Positions 38,248 to 48,586 of a stretch of 64,000 nucleotides of DNA are shown piece by piece. The position numbers and the translations under genes are program-made. Each line of letters starts with the position of its first letter. Position 1 is the stretch's first letter. Under the pieces are notes generated by a model, which was not told where the DNA came from, ran no database searches, and saw only the letters and a program-made list of their open reading frames with translations. The stretch comes from Microvirga zambiensis WSM3693 (lineage in GTDB: Bacteria > Pseudomonadota > Alphaproteobacteria > Rhizobiales > Beijerinckiaceae), in NCBI RefSeq assembly GCF_016735695.1, contig NZ_JAERQD010000008.1, positions 1 through 64,000 of the forward strand. Direction: 5' to 3'.

Positions 38248-40956
38248 ATGAAAGTCCTCGTCGTCGAGTCGCCTGCCAAGGCCAAGACGATCAACAAATA
38301 TCTCGGCAAGGATTACGAGGTCCTGGCCTCCTTCGGGCATATCCGCGATCTGCCCGCCAAGGATGGTTCGGTCGACCCGGATGCCGACTTCCGCATGATC
38401 TGGACGCTCGAGGACAGGGGCTCGAAGCGGGTCTCCGATATCGCCAAGGCGATCAAGGGCGCCGAAAAGCTCATCCTCGCCACCGACCCGGATCGCGAAG
38501 GCGAAGCCATTTCCTGGCACGTGCTGGAGGCGCTGCGCGAAAAGCGCGTCCTGAAGGATCTGCCGGTCGAGCGCGTGACATTCAACGCCATCACCAAGGA
38601 TGCCGTGCAGGCGGCCCTGCGCCAGCCGCGCCAGATCGATCAGGCCCTGGTCGATGCCTATCTTGCCCGCCGGGCTCTGGACTACCTCGTCGGCTTCACC
38701 CTTTCCCCCGTCCTCTGGCGCAAGCTGCCGGGAGCCCGCTCGGCCGGCCGCGTACAGTCGGTGGCGCTGCGCCTCGTCTGCGACCGCGAGCTAGAGATCG
38801 AGACCTTCAAGCCGCGCGAATACTGGTCCCTGATCGCCACCCTCGCCACAAAGGACGGCGGCGTGTTCGACGCGCGCCTCGTCGGCGCCGACGGCAAGAA
38901 GATCACGCGCCTCGACATCGGCAACGGCAAGGACGCCGAGGCCTTCAAGAAGGACCTGGAACTCGCGACCTTCTCGGTCGAGAAGATCGAGGCGAAGCCC
39001 GCCAAGCGCCACCCCTACCCGCCCTTCACCACCTCGACCCTGCAGCAGGAGGCCTCGCGCAAGCTCGGCCTTGCCCCCGCCCAGACCATGCGCATCGCGC
39101 AGCGGCTCTATGAGGGCGTCGACATCGGCGGCGAGACGGTCGGTCTCATTACCTATATGCGTACCGACGGCGTCGACATGGCGCCGGAGGCGGTGCAGGC
39201 CGCCCGCCGGGTCATCGGCAAGGAATACGGCGACCGCTACGTGCCGGGCGCGCCGCGCAAGTACTCGACCAAGGCCAAGAACGCGCAGGAGGCCCACGAG
39301 GCCATCCGCCCGACGGATATGAGCCGCCTGCCGAAATACGTGGCGAAGTATCTGGAGCCCGAGCAGGCCCGTCTCTACGACCTGATCTGGACCCGCACCA
39401 TCGCCAGCCAGATGGAATCGGCCGAGCTCGAGCGCACCACGGCCGACATCGCGGCCCAGGTCGGCCCGCGCAAGCTCGACCTTCGCGCCACCGGCCAGGT
39501 GATCAAGTTCGACGGCTTCCTCACGCTCTACAACGAGAGCAAGGACGACGAGGCGGACGAGGACGAGGGCCGCCTGCCCCCTATGAAGGCCGGCGATCCC
39601 CTGGAGCGGCGCCGTATCGCTGCGACCCAGCACTTCACCGAGCCGCCGCCGCGCTATTCCGAAGCCTCGCTCGTCAAGCGCATGGAAGAGCTCGGCATCG
39701 GCCGTCCCTCGACCTATGCCGCGGTGCTGCAGACCCTGCGCGACCGCGAATACGTGAAGATCGAGAAGAAGCGGCTCGTGCCCGAGGACAAGGGCCGCAT
39801 CGTCACGGCCTTCCTGGAAAGCTTCTTCCTTCGCTACGTGGAATACGACTTCACGGCCGATCTCGAGGAGCAGCTCGACCGGGTCTCGAACAACGAGATC
39901 GACTGGAAGCAGGTGATGCGCGACTTCTGGCGCGACTTCTCAGCCGCCATCGGCGAGACGAAGGAGCTGCGCATGACGGAGGTGCTCGATGCGTTGAACG
40001 AGCTCCTCGGCCCGCACATCTTCCCGGACAAGGGTGACGGCTCCAATCCGCGCACCTGCCCGACCTGCGGCACCGGCCAGCTTTCGCTCAAGCTCGGCAA
40101 GTTCGGCTCCTTCATCGGCTGCTCGAACTATCCCGAATGCAAGTATACCCGCCAGCTCGCCGCCACCGGCGTCGAGGGCGATGGCGAAGGCTCGTCCGAG
40201 AATGGCGGCCAGCCGGGCGTGAAGGTCTTGGGCACGGATCCCGAGACCGGCGAGACAGTCACCCTGCGTGACGGCCGTTTCGGCCCCTTCGTCCAGCTCG
40301 GCGAAGGCGAGAAGCCGAAGCGCTCGTCCCTGCCGAAGGGGCTCAGCCCGGCGCAGGTCGATCTGGAGAAGGCCCTCAAGCTGCTGGCGCTCCCGCGTCA
40401 GGTGGCGACGCATCCGGAATCGGGCGAGCCGATCCTCGCGAGCATCGGCCGCTACGGACCTTATGTTCAGCACGGCAAGACCTACGCCAATCTTGGGGCA
40501 GGCGACGACGTGCTGGAGATCGGCGCGAACCGAGCCATCGATCTGATCGTCGCCAAGGAGAGCGGTGGGGGCAACCGCCGCGGCGCGGCCGACCCCGGCC
40601 GTCCTCTCGGCGAGGACCCGGAATCGGGCAAGCCAATCGTGGTGAAGGCCGGCCGCTTCGGGCCCTATGTCACCGACGGCGAGACCAATGCGACCCTGCC
40701 GCGGGCCATGGCCGCGGAAGCGGTGACGCTGGCTGAGGCTGTCGAGCTTCTGAAGGCCCGCCGCGCGGCAGGCCCGTCGAAGAAATCCGCCCGCGGCCGC
40801 AAGGCTCCGGCCAAGAAGGCGGCAGCCAAGGCACCGGCTGCCAAGAAGGCCGCCACGAAGAAGGCCGCGCCCAAGAAAACGGCTGCTAAAAAGACCGCTG
40901 CCAAAAAGGCAACGGTCAAAAAGGCTCCGGCCAAGAAGGCTGCCAAGGCGGGCTGA
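38248..40956 (+). CDS. topA: DNA topoisomerase I
   Basis: A 902-residue type IA topoisomerase that relaxes negative supercoils. The TOPRIM domain has VVESPAKAKTI at the N-terminus and ATDPDREGEAISWH; the active-site tyrosine lies in GLITYMRTDGVDMA near residue 306. A four-cysteine zinc finger (CPTCGTG...GCSNYPECKY) is followed by three degenerate TopA C-repeats (GRFGPFVQ, GRYGPYVQ, GRFGPYVT). The last 65 residues are a Lys-Ala-rich tail (repeats of KKAA). The frame is open upstream of 38248, but the family begins at MKVLVVESPAKAK. MgtC follows five bases downstream. Confidence 0.98.
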   Translation: MKVLVVESPAKAKTINKYLGKDYEVLASFGHIRDLPAKDGSVDPDADFRMIWTLEDRGSKRVSDIAKAIKGAEKLILATDPDREGEAISWHVLEALREKRVLKDLPVERVTFNAITKDAVQAALRQPRQIDQALVDAYLARRALDYLVGFTLSPVLWRKLPGARSAGRVQSVALRLVCDRELEIETFKPREYWSLIATLATKDGGVFDARLVGADGKKITRLDIGNGKDAEAFKKDLELATFSVEKIEAKPAKRHPYPPFTTSTLQQEASRKLGLAPAQTMRIAQRLYEGVDIGGETVGLITYMRTDGVDMAPEAVQAARRVIGKEYGDRYVPGAPRKYSTKAKNAQEAHEAIRPTDMSRLPKYVAKYLEPEQARLYDLIWTRTIASQMESAELERTTADIAAQVGPRKLDLRATGQVIKFDGFLTLYNESKDDEADEDEGRLPPMKAGDPLERRRIAATQHFTEPPPRYSEASLVKRMEELGIGRPSTYAAVLQTLRDREYVKIEKKRLVPEDKGRIVTAFLESFFLRYVEYDFTADLEEQLDRVSNNEIDWKQVMRDFWRDFSAAIGETKELRMTEVLDALNELLGPHIFPDKGDGSNPRTCPTCGTGQLSLKLGKFGSFIGCSNYPECKYTRQLAATGVEGDGEGSSENGGQPGVKVLGTDPETGETVTLRDGRFGPFVQLGEGEKPKRSSLPKGLSPAQVDLEKALKLLALPRQVATHPESGEPILASIGRYGPYVQHGKTYANLGAGDDVLEIGANRAIDLIVAKESGGGNRRGAADPGRPLGEDPESGKPIVVKAGRFGPYVTDGETNATLPRAMAAEAVTLAEAVELLKARRAAGPSKKSARGRKAPAKKAAAKAPAAKKAATKKAAPKKTAAKKTAAKKATVKKAPAKKAAKAG

Positions 40957-40961
40957 GAGCG

Positions 40962-41456
40962 ATGACGGAGTGGCTGTCCTCGCTTTTGGCCGACTATCCA
41001 AACCAGGTCGAGATGTCGCTGCGCCTCTGCGCGGCGACGATGGCCGGCATGGCGGTCGGCATCAACCGGGACATCCACAACAAGCCTATCGGGATGCGGA
41101 CCTTGGGACTCGTCTCCCTCGGGTCCGCCATCGTCATCCTGTCCGGCTCAGTCTACGAGGGCATCCATTTCGGGCAGGATTCGGTGAGCCGCGTCATCCA
41201 GGGCATCCTGACGGGCCTCGGCTTCCTCGGCGCCGGAGCCGTGCTTCGTGCCCGGGACAAGATGGAGGTTCATGGGCTGACCACTGCGGCCACGGTCTGG
41301 ATCGCGGCGGGCCTCGGCGTGGCGGCAGGCCTCGGAGCCTGGTTCATCACCATTGCCGGCACCATCGTCACGCTGCTGCTTCTAACGTTGGGAAAGCCTC
41401 TCGAGGACATGCTGACCCGGCTGTTCTCGCGGGGCGAGAAGCCGGTCGACGACTGA
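40962..41456 (+). CDS. MgtC/SapB family membrane protein
   Basis: A 164-residue protein with four to five membrane helices. The conserved family run is RLCAATMAGMAVGINRDIHNKPIGMRTLGLVSLGSAIVIL, then GILTGLGFLGAGAVLR and GLTTAATVWIAAGLGVAAG. MgtC proteins modulate the F-type ATPase and help survival at low magnesium or low pH; the C-terminal ACT-like domain of Salmonella MgtC is missing here. It is five bases downstream of topA and probably shares its message. Its stop codon abuts the stop codon of the opposite gene. Confidence 0.9.
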   Translation: MTEWLSSLLADYPNQVEMSLRLCAATMAGMAVGINRDIHNKPIGMRTLGLVSLGSAIVILSGSVYEGIHFGQDSVSRVIQGILTGLGFLGAGAVLRARDKMEVHGLTTAATVWIAAGLGVAAGLGAWFITIAGTIVTLLLLTLGKPLEDMLTRLFSRGEKPVDD

Positions 41457-41645
41457 TCAGAACGTCAGCCCGAGCCCGATCACGGCGACCGCGGCGATCG
41501 CCAGCCACAGGATGCTGGACCCATAGGATCGGTGGGTGACGGGGGTGGTATCCGGCTCGTCGAAGGCGAAGGCCTCGCCCGCGTTGCGCGCGGCGCGATC
41601 GAGATGAAGCTTCTGTGCCGGTGCCAAAGTCGTCCGCGTCGTCAC
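41457..41645 (-). CDS. Small tail-anchored-type membrane protein
   Basis: A 62-residue protein: a polar N-terminal 40 residues (TTRTTLAPAQKLHLDRAAR) and a single C-terminal hydrophobic helix (SILWLAIAAVAVIGLGLTF). The GTG at 41645 is chosen since GGGAGA lies seven bases upstream; an ATG at 41684 is in frame but has no site. Function unknown. Its reverse-strand stop and the MgtC stop together form TGATCA, with no base between the two genes. Confidence 0.6.
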   Translation of the reverse strand: MTTRTTLAPAQKLHLDRAARNAGEAFAFDEPDTTPVTHRSYGSSILWLAIAAVAVIGLGLTF

Positions 41646-41658
41646 GCCCGTATCTCCC

Positions 41659-41676
41659 GTTAAGCTCGTGCTTAAC
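41659..41676. promoter_or_regulatory. Inverted repeat GTTAAGC-TCGT-GCTTAAC
   Basis: A perfect seven-base inverted repeat with a four-base spacer lies directly upstream of the ribosome binding site of the small membrane protein at 41645. It could be an operator or an RNA hairpin hiding the binding site. It resembles a CtrA half-site pair (TTAA...TTAAC), but the spacing is eight bases, not seven. Confidence 0.35.
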
Positions 41677-41892
41677 CTTTCCAACGTGAATGGAATTTAA
41701 ACAGTTCCGCATGACAGCCGGAAGACATTCTTTAGAGGGAAACCGTTGGTAACCTTTACGGCCTAACCTGACTTTCCCTTTGTATGAGTTGTGGCGACAA
41801 ACCGTCTTCACGTTTCCGTTTTGTTCTCGTATAAAAACGGGATGAGAAATAGTGTAAAGAAACGCGAATCATCATCTCGGACCAAGGTCCCT

Positions 41893-43953
<2,061 letters not shown>

Positions 43954-43964
43954 TAAGTGCGCCA

Positions 43965-44103
43965 CTGTCATTCCGGGGCCGCGCAGCGGAGCCCGGAATC
44001 CATAACCGCTAATGGTGGCGAAAGGGGCGGAACGGGAATCGCCCTTCCTTGAGGCGTTGTGGTTATGGATTCCGGGCTCGCCTGCGTCGCCCCGGAATGA
44101 CAG
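43965..44103. repeat. Family C palindromic repeat
   Basis: Opens CTGTCATTCCGGGGCC and closes CGCCCCGGAATGACAG, with inner arms CCCGGAATCCATAACC and GGTTATGGATTCCGGG. Related copies are at 59468-59606, 59613-59747 and 62000-62103. It begins 11 bases after the parE stop. Confidence 0.8.
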
Positions 44104-44161
44104 CAGTGGAAGTCGTCCAGCTTTCATCACCAGCCTTCGGCCGCCGGGGATGACACCCACA

Positions 44162-44254
44162 CCGTCATGGCCGGACTTGTTCCGGCCACCCACGCCTTGG
44201 GATCCACCACGCTGCATAAGACGTGGGTCCCCGGGCCAAGCCCGGGGATGACGT
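44162..44254. repeat. Family B palindromic repeat
   Basis: CCGTCATGGCCGGACTTGTTCCGGCC at the left and GGGCCAAGCCCGGGGATGACG at the right, with CCCACGCCTTGG and AAGACGTGGG within. It is a close copy of the element at 107-209. With the family C repeat it fills the first half of the 576-base gap between parE and rnr. Confidence 0.78.
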
Positions 44255-44378
44255 CGAGTGCGCTCGACCGGCCGAAAACTTTTTTCAAAAATTTTTCGAA
44301 ACTGCCGGAACCATCCCTGAGCCAGGACGTTTTATGAACTCACCGGCTCATTCTGCCCCCACGGGCCGGTCCCTCAAA

Positions 44379-44405
44379 GGCTCCGATTTCGGGGCCTTAT
44401 TTTTT
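44379..44405 (+). terminator. Intrinsic terminator without an obvious upstream gene
   Basis: GGCTCCG and CGGGGCC form a seven-pair stem (one G-U) with loop ATTT, preceded by AAA and followed by TTATTTTTT. This is a good rho-independent terminator, but the nearest upstream gene (parE) ends 425 bases earlier beyond two repeats. It may end a small RNA or be an attenuator in the rnr leader. A 33-codon frame 44334-44435 crosses it. Confidence 0.5.
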
Positions 44406-44529
44406 GGCTGCAACGCTTCCGCCTGGATCTCTTGATCGGCCTGAGCGTCATTAAAGATCCCATGCCACCGCTCTAGCCCCAGCCAAGCTCGCATGCGACA
44501 AGACCTGATGAACCTGAAGAGCTCCCCCT

Positions 44530-46851
44530 TTGACCAAGCGTCCGAAAGCTGACCCCGCCCTGCCCTCCCGCGAGGAGGTCGTCTCCTTCATCACCCATGC
44601 CCAGGGCAAGGTGGGCAAGCGGGAGATCGCGCAGCATTTCGGCATCAAGGGCAATGACCGCATCTGGCTGAAACAGATCCTCAAGGGCCTGGAAGTGGAT
44701 GGCGTCGTCGATCGGCGCGGCAAGAGCGTTCACAAGGCCGGCCAGCTGCCGCCGGTCGTGCTGGCGGACATCACGAAGCGCGACCGCGACGGCGAGCTGA
44801 TCGCCGTTCCGACCGAGTGGGACGAGGCGGAGCACGGCCCGATTCCCACCATCGTCATCGTCACGCCGCGTAAAGCCCGTCCCGGCATGCCGGTGGCGGG
44901 CGTCGGCGACCGCGCGCTGCTGCGTATCGAGCCTCTCAAGCCCGCCGACATCCACCGCTATTCGGGCCGCGTGACCAAGATCATCGCCAAGAAGCAGGCG
45001 CAGGTGCTCGGCATCTTCCGGGCCCTGCCGGATGGCGGTGGCCGGCTCATCCCCGTGGACAAGAAGGCACGCGAGCAGGAGCTCGAGATCCGGCCCGGCG
45101 ACGAGGGCGAGGCGAAGGACGGCGACCTGATTGCGGTCTCTGTCGTAAAGCACGGCCGCTTCGGCCTTCCGACCGCCAAGGTGAAGGAGCGCTTGGGGTC
45201 GGTCAAATCCGAGAAGGCGATCAGCCTGATCGCGATCTACGCTCACAACATCCCCAACGAGTTTCCCAAGGCCGTTCTGGAAGAGGCGGAGAAGGCGAAG
45301 CCCGCCTCCCTGGAAGGCCGCGAGGACTGGCGCGAGCTGCCCCTCGTCACCATCGACCCGCCCGATGCCAAGGACCACGACGACGCGGTCCACGCCGCGC
45401 CGGACGAGGATCCCAACAATGCGGGCGGCTTCATCGTCACCGTCGCCATCGCCGATGTCGCGGCCTATGTGCGTCCGGGCACCGCCATGGACCGTGAGGC
45501 GCAGGAGCGCGGCAACTCCGTCTATTTCCCCGACCGCGTCGTGCCGATGCTGCCGGAGCGGATCTCCAACGACCTGTGCTCGCTGCGCCCGCGCGAGGAC
45601 CGCCCGGCTATCGCCGTCCGCATGACCGTCGGTCCCGATGGACGCAAGATCCGTCACAGCTTCCACCGGGTGATGATGCGCTCGGCGGAAAAGCTGTCCT
45701 ATGCCCAGGCTCAAGGAGCCATCGACGGACATCCCGACGACGTCACGAAGCCGATCCTCGACACGATCCTGAAACCGCTCTGGGCCGGCTACGAGCTTGT
45801 GAAGAAGGCGCGCGATCTGCGCGAGCCGCTCTTCCTCGACCTGCCAGAGCGTAAGATCGCGCTCAATCCCGACGGCACCGTCGACCGGGTTTTCGTGCCC
45901 GAGCGGCTCGAAGCGCACAAGCTGATCGAGGAGTTCATGATCCTCGCCAATGTCGCCGCCGCGGAGAGCCTGGAGCAGGCGGGATCCGACCTGATCTACC
46001 GCGTACATGACGAGCCCTCGCTCGAAAAGATGCGGTCCTTAAGCGAAGTGCTCGGCTCCATCGGCCTCAAAGTTCCGAGCCAGGGCGCGCTCAAGCCGGA
46101 ATTGTTCAACCGCATCCTGCGCAGCGTCGCGGATACGGAGCATCAGCTCTTCATCAATGAGGTGGTTCTGCGCTCGCAGTCGCAGGCGGAGTATGCCGCC
46201 GAGAATTACGGCCATTTCGGCCTGAACCTGCGCCGCTACGCCCACTTCACCTCCCCCATTCGCCGCTATGCCGATCTCATCGTGCATCGCGCGCTGATCA
46301 CCGCATTGAAGCTCGGCCAGGACGGCCTGCCGGCCGACACCACGCGCGCGCAGCTGATCGAGATCAGCGCCAAGATCTCGGCCGCCGAGCGCCGGGCCAT
46401 GGCGGCGGAGCGTGAGACAATCGACCGCCTGATCGCGCACTTCCTTGCCGACCGGATCGGGGCCACATTCCAGGGACAAATCTCGGGGGTGACCAAGGCG
46501 GGCCTTTTCATCAAGCTGAGCGAGACCGGCGCTGACGGGTTCGTCCCGGCGGCGACCATCGGCGACGATTATTATCGCTACGACGAGAAGACCCACTCGA
46601 TGCGGGGTGAGAATACTGGCGAAACCTACCGGCTTGGCGACAAGGTGGAGGTGAAGCTGGTGGAGGCCGCGCCGATTGCCGGCGCGCTGCGCTTCGAGCT
46701 TCTCACCAAGGGCCGCTTTACCGGTCGCACTGGGCCTGCGAGGAAGGGTGCCAAGCACCCGCCACGCGGGGCTCGCGCCGGCAAGGCGTTCCCGCCCGAG
46801 CGCAGCGGCTCCCGGACGCGCGTGAAGGTCAAACGGCGCGGACGCGCCTGA
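44530..46851 (+). CDS. rnr: Ribonuclease R
   Basis: A 773-residue 3'-5' exoribonuclease of the RNB family. An N-terminal winged-helix RNase B-type segment is followed by cold-shock-like domains, then the RNB core with metal-binding DPPDAKDHDDAVHA near residue 277, SNDLCSLRPREDRPA, and YAHFTSPIRRYADLIVHRAL. The S1 domain begins near residue 650 (FQGQISGVTKAGLFIKL), and the tail is basic, as in RNase R. It degrades structured RNA. The start is TTG 44530. DUF983 and NUDIX genes follow closely, as in many Hyphomicrobiales. Confidence 0.95.
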   Translation: MTKRPKADPALPSREEVVSFITHAQGKVGKREIAQHFGIKGNDRIWLKQILKGLEVDGVVDRRGKSVHKAGQLPPVVLADITKRDRDGELIAVPTEWDEAEHGPIPTIVIVTPRKARPGMPVAGVGDRALLRIEPLKPADIHRYSGRVTKIIAKKQAQVLGIFRALPDGGGRLIPVDKKAREQELEIRPGDEGEAKDGDLIAVSVVKHGRFGLPTAKVKERLGSVKSEKAISLIAIYAHNIPNEFPKAVLEEAEKAKPASLEGREDWRELPLVTIDPPDAKDHDDAVHAAPDEDPNNAGGFIVTVAIADVAAYVRPGTAMDREAQERGNSVYFPDRVVPMLPERISNDLCSLRPREDRPAIAVRMTVGPDGRKIRHSFHRVMMRSAEKLSYAQAQGAIDGHPDDVTKPILDTILKPLWAGYELVKKARDLREPLFLDLPERKIALNPDGTVDRVFVPERLEAHKLIEEFMILANVAAAESLEQAGSDLIYRVHDEPSLEKMRSLSEVLGSIGLKVPSQGALKPELFNRILRSVADTEHQLFINEVVLRSQSQAEYAAENYGHFGLNLRRYAHFTSPIRRYADLIVHRALITALKLGQDGLPADTTRAQLIEISAKISAAERRAMAAERETIDRLIAHFLADRIGATFQGQISGVTKAGLFIKLSETGADGFVPAATIGDDYYRYDEKTHSMRGENTGETYRLGDKVEVKLVEAAPIAGALRFELLTKGRFTGRTGPARKGAKHPPRGARAGKAFPPERSGSRTRVKVKRRGRA

Positions 46852-46869
46852 CGTTTTGAAGGATTGAGG

Positions 46870-47352
46870 ATGTCTTTGACGATCGAGACCGCCGCATCGG
46901 CAAGCTCGGACGACGTGAAGGCGATTCCCGCCATGAAGCGCGGTTTCCTGGGCCATTGCCCGGCCTGCGACAAGGGGCGGCTTTTCGGCCGCTTCCTGAA
47001 GGTCGTCGACCATTGCGAAGCCTGCGGGACCGAGTTTCATCATCACCGGGCCGACGACCTGCCGCCCTATATCGTGATCTTCATCGTCGGGCACCTGATC
47101 GGCTATGGCATCCTCATGACCGAGACCAAGCTCGAGATGCCCATATGGATCCATCTCGCGATCTGGCCGGCGCTGACCCTCATCCTGTGCCTGGTGCTGC
47201 TCCAGCCGGTCAAAGGCGCTGTCGTGGGGCTGCAATACGCGCTAGGGATGCACGGTTTCGGGGCGGCCCGGGCCAAGAACAGCACCGACGAGGACGACGC
47301 ACGTGACGGATACCGAAACCCTGGCGAAGATGGATCGCCTCGTTTCCGCTGA
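46870..47352 (+). CDS. DUF983 membrane protein
   Basis: A 160-residue protein with two CxxC pairs (CPACDKG and CEACGTEF), giving a zinc-ribbon-like head, then HHHRADDLPPYIVIFIVGHL and two membrane helices. This is the DUF983 layout. The function is unknown; the family is common in alphaproteobacteria next to rnr. Start 46870 has AAGGA seven bases upstream. The 3' end overlaps the NUDIX gene by 50 bases in another frame, so they are likely co-translated. Confidence 0.9.
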   Translation: MSLTIETAASASSDDVKAIPAMKRGFLGHCPACDKGRLFGRFLKVVDHCEACGTEFHHHRADDLPPYIVIFIVGHLIGYGILMTETKLEMPIWIHLAIWPALTLILCLVLLQPVKGAVVGLQYALGMHGFGAARAKNSTDEDDARDGYRNPGEDGSPRFR

Positions 47353-48055
47353 AGCCAACCCCAAAGCCCCGACGCTCCGCCCCGTCGACGCCGCGACCCT
47401 CATCATCATCGACCGCAAGCCGAAGGTCCCGAAAGTGCTCATGGGCAAGCGCCATGAGGGACTGAAGTTCATGCCGGGCAAGTTCGTCTTCCCCGGCGGG
47501 CGGATCGAGGCCGGCGACCGGTCCATGGCCGTCACCGGCGCCCTTCACCCGCGCGCCGAGCAGGCCCTCATGGCGAAGGTTGCCCGGCCCTCGACCCAGC
47601 GCTGTCGGGCGCTCGCGCTCGCCGCCATCCGCGAGACCTTCGAGGAGACGGGCCTCCTGCTCGGGACCAAGGATTACGGCGGTCCCGACAAGGTGCCGTC
47701 TGGCACGGCCTGGACGGGCTTTCAGGAACGCGGCGTGTTTCCGGATCTGGAAGCCCTGCACTTCATCGGCCGCGCCATCACGCCGCCGAAGCGCGTCCGC
47801 CGCTTCGACACCCGATTCTTCGCCGTCGACCGCACGGCCATCGTCGACGAGGTCGAGGGCATCGTCGGCCCCGACAGCGAACTCGTGGAACTGACCTGGG
47901 TCACCATCACCCAAGCGAGAGCCCTCGACCTGCCTCCGATCACGACGGTGATTCTGGGCGAGCTTGAGGCGAGGACCGAAGCGGGATTCGGCCACCAGCT
48001 CCCTGTGCCGTTCTTCCACCAGCAGCGGGGCCGTTTCGTGCGGGAATTGTTGTAA
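47303..48055 (+). CDS. NUDIX hydrolase
   Basis: A 250-residue NUDIX-fold protein. The Nudix box is visible as GALHPR...AAIRETFEETGLLLG (the RETFEETG core near residue 112), with an insertion between the first glycine and the core, as in the longer RppH/NUDT19-like group. It should cleave a nucleoside diphosphate linked to another moiety; the substrate is not deducible. GTG start with GAGGA eight bases upstream. It overlaps DUF983 and is the last gene of rnr-DUF983-NUDIX. Confidence 0.9.
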   Translation: MTDTETLAKMDRLVSAEANPKAPTLRPVDAATLIIIDRKPKVPKVLMGKRHEGLKFMPGKFVFPGGRIEAGDRSMAVTGALHPRAEQALMAKVARPSTQRCRALALAAIRETFEETGLLLGTKDYGGPDKVPSGTAWTGFQERGVFPDLEALHFIGRAITPPKRVRRFDTRFFAVDRTAIVDEVEGIVGPDSELVELTWVTITQARALDLPPITTVILGELEARTEAGFGHQLPVPFFHQQRGRFVRELL

Positions 48056-48068
48056 TGCTCTTCCAACT

Positions 48069-48152
48069 CGTCATGGCCTGGCTTGTCCAGGCCATCCACG
48101 TCTTTAAGCCGGTCTGAAGACGTGGGTCCCCGGCACAAGGCCGGGGATGACG
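48069..48152. repeat. Family B palindromic repeat
   Basis: CGTCATGGCCTGGCTTGTCCAGGCCA at the left and CCCCGGCACAAGGCCGGGGATGACG at the right, with CCACGTCTTTAAG and GAAGACGTGGG between. It begins 13 bases after the NUDIX stop and separates that operon from rpmG. Confidence 0.75.
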
Positions 48153-48255
48153 CCGAGGATGTCAGGAGGCAAGGAACGGCACAAATCCGATCCCGCGGCA
48201 CCCTTCTCCCTTGACTGTCCGGCGATAATCGGGCATTGGAGCCCAACGATTTTCC

Positions 48256-48273
48256 GGCCGGGTTCGCCCGGCC
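48256..48273 (+). promoter_or_regulatory. UUCG hairpin in the rpmG leader, possible attenuator
   Basis: A perfect seven-pair stem GGCCGGG and CCCGGCC closes a TTCG tetraloop and is followed by TTTGCGTTT. It sits 63 bases before the rpmG start. It has the form of an intrinsic terminator, so it may attenuate rpmG or end a short upstream transcript. Confidence 0.45.
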
Positions 48274-48335
48274 TTTGCGTTTCGGCCATGCCCTGGGGCG
48301 AGCCGGAGCGCCGAACCGAACAAGAGGTCCCGACC

Positions 48336-48503
48336 ATGGCCAAAGCCGCAACGATCAAAGTGAAGCTCGTCTCCACCGCCGACACGGGCTATTTCTACGT
48401 GACGAAGAAGAACTCGCGCACGATGACCGAGAAGCTCAACCTCAAGAAGTACGATCCGGTCGCGAAGAAGCACGTCGAGTTCAAGGAAGCCAAGATCAAG
48501 TAA
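48336..48503 (+). CDS. rpmG: 50S ribosomal protein L33
   Basis: A 55-residue L33 ([21 protein letters not shown]...[18 protein letters not shown]). It is the cysteine-free form, which does not bind zinc. The start at 48336 has AAGAGGT eight bases upstream; the frame is open upstream but is not part of the protein. It has its own terminator right after the gene. In many relatives rpmG lies beside divK-pleD; here it is about 5 kb from divK. Confidence 0.98.
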   Translation: MAKAATIKVKLVSTADTGYFYVTKKNSRTMTEKLNLKKYDPVAKKHVEFKEAKIK

Positions 48504-48531
48504 GCTTTCGGGTATATCACTGCTCTTGAAC

Positions 48532-48560
48532 AAAAACCGCCTCGTCGAGGCGGTTTTTGC
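48532..48560 (+). terminator. Rho-independent terminator after rpmG
   Basis: AAAAACCGCCTCG and CGAGGCGGTTTTT form a perfect stem with a minimal loop; the T-run gives a strong intrinsic terminator, and the same hairpin has an A/T tract on the other strand, so it may also serve the opposite gene that ends at 48587. Confidence 0.88.
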
Positions 48561-48586
48561 GTTTCTGGGCGGATCGGATTTAATGC

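Noticed and set aside
41659-41676. A CtrA binding site (TTAA-N7-TTAAC)
   Set aside because: The spacer is eight bases. A plain inverted repeat describes it better.
44334-44435. A 33-codon gene upstream of rnr
   Set aside because: No ribosome binding site and it reads through a terminator hairpin; mentioned only as a possible leader frame.
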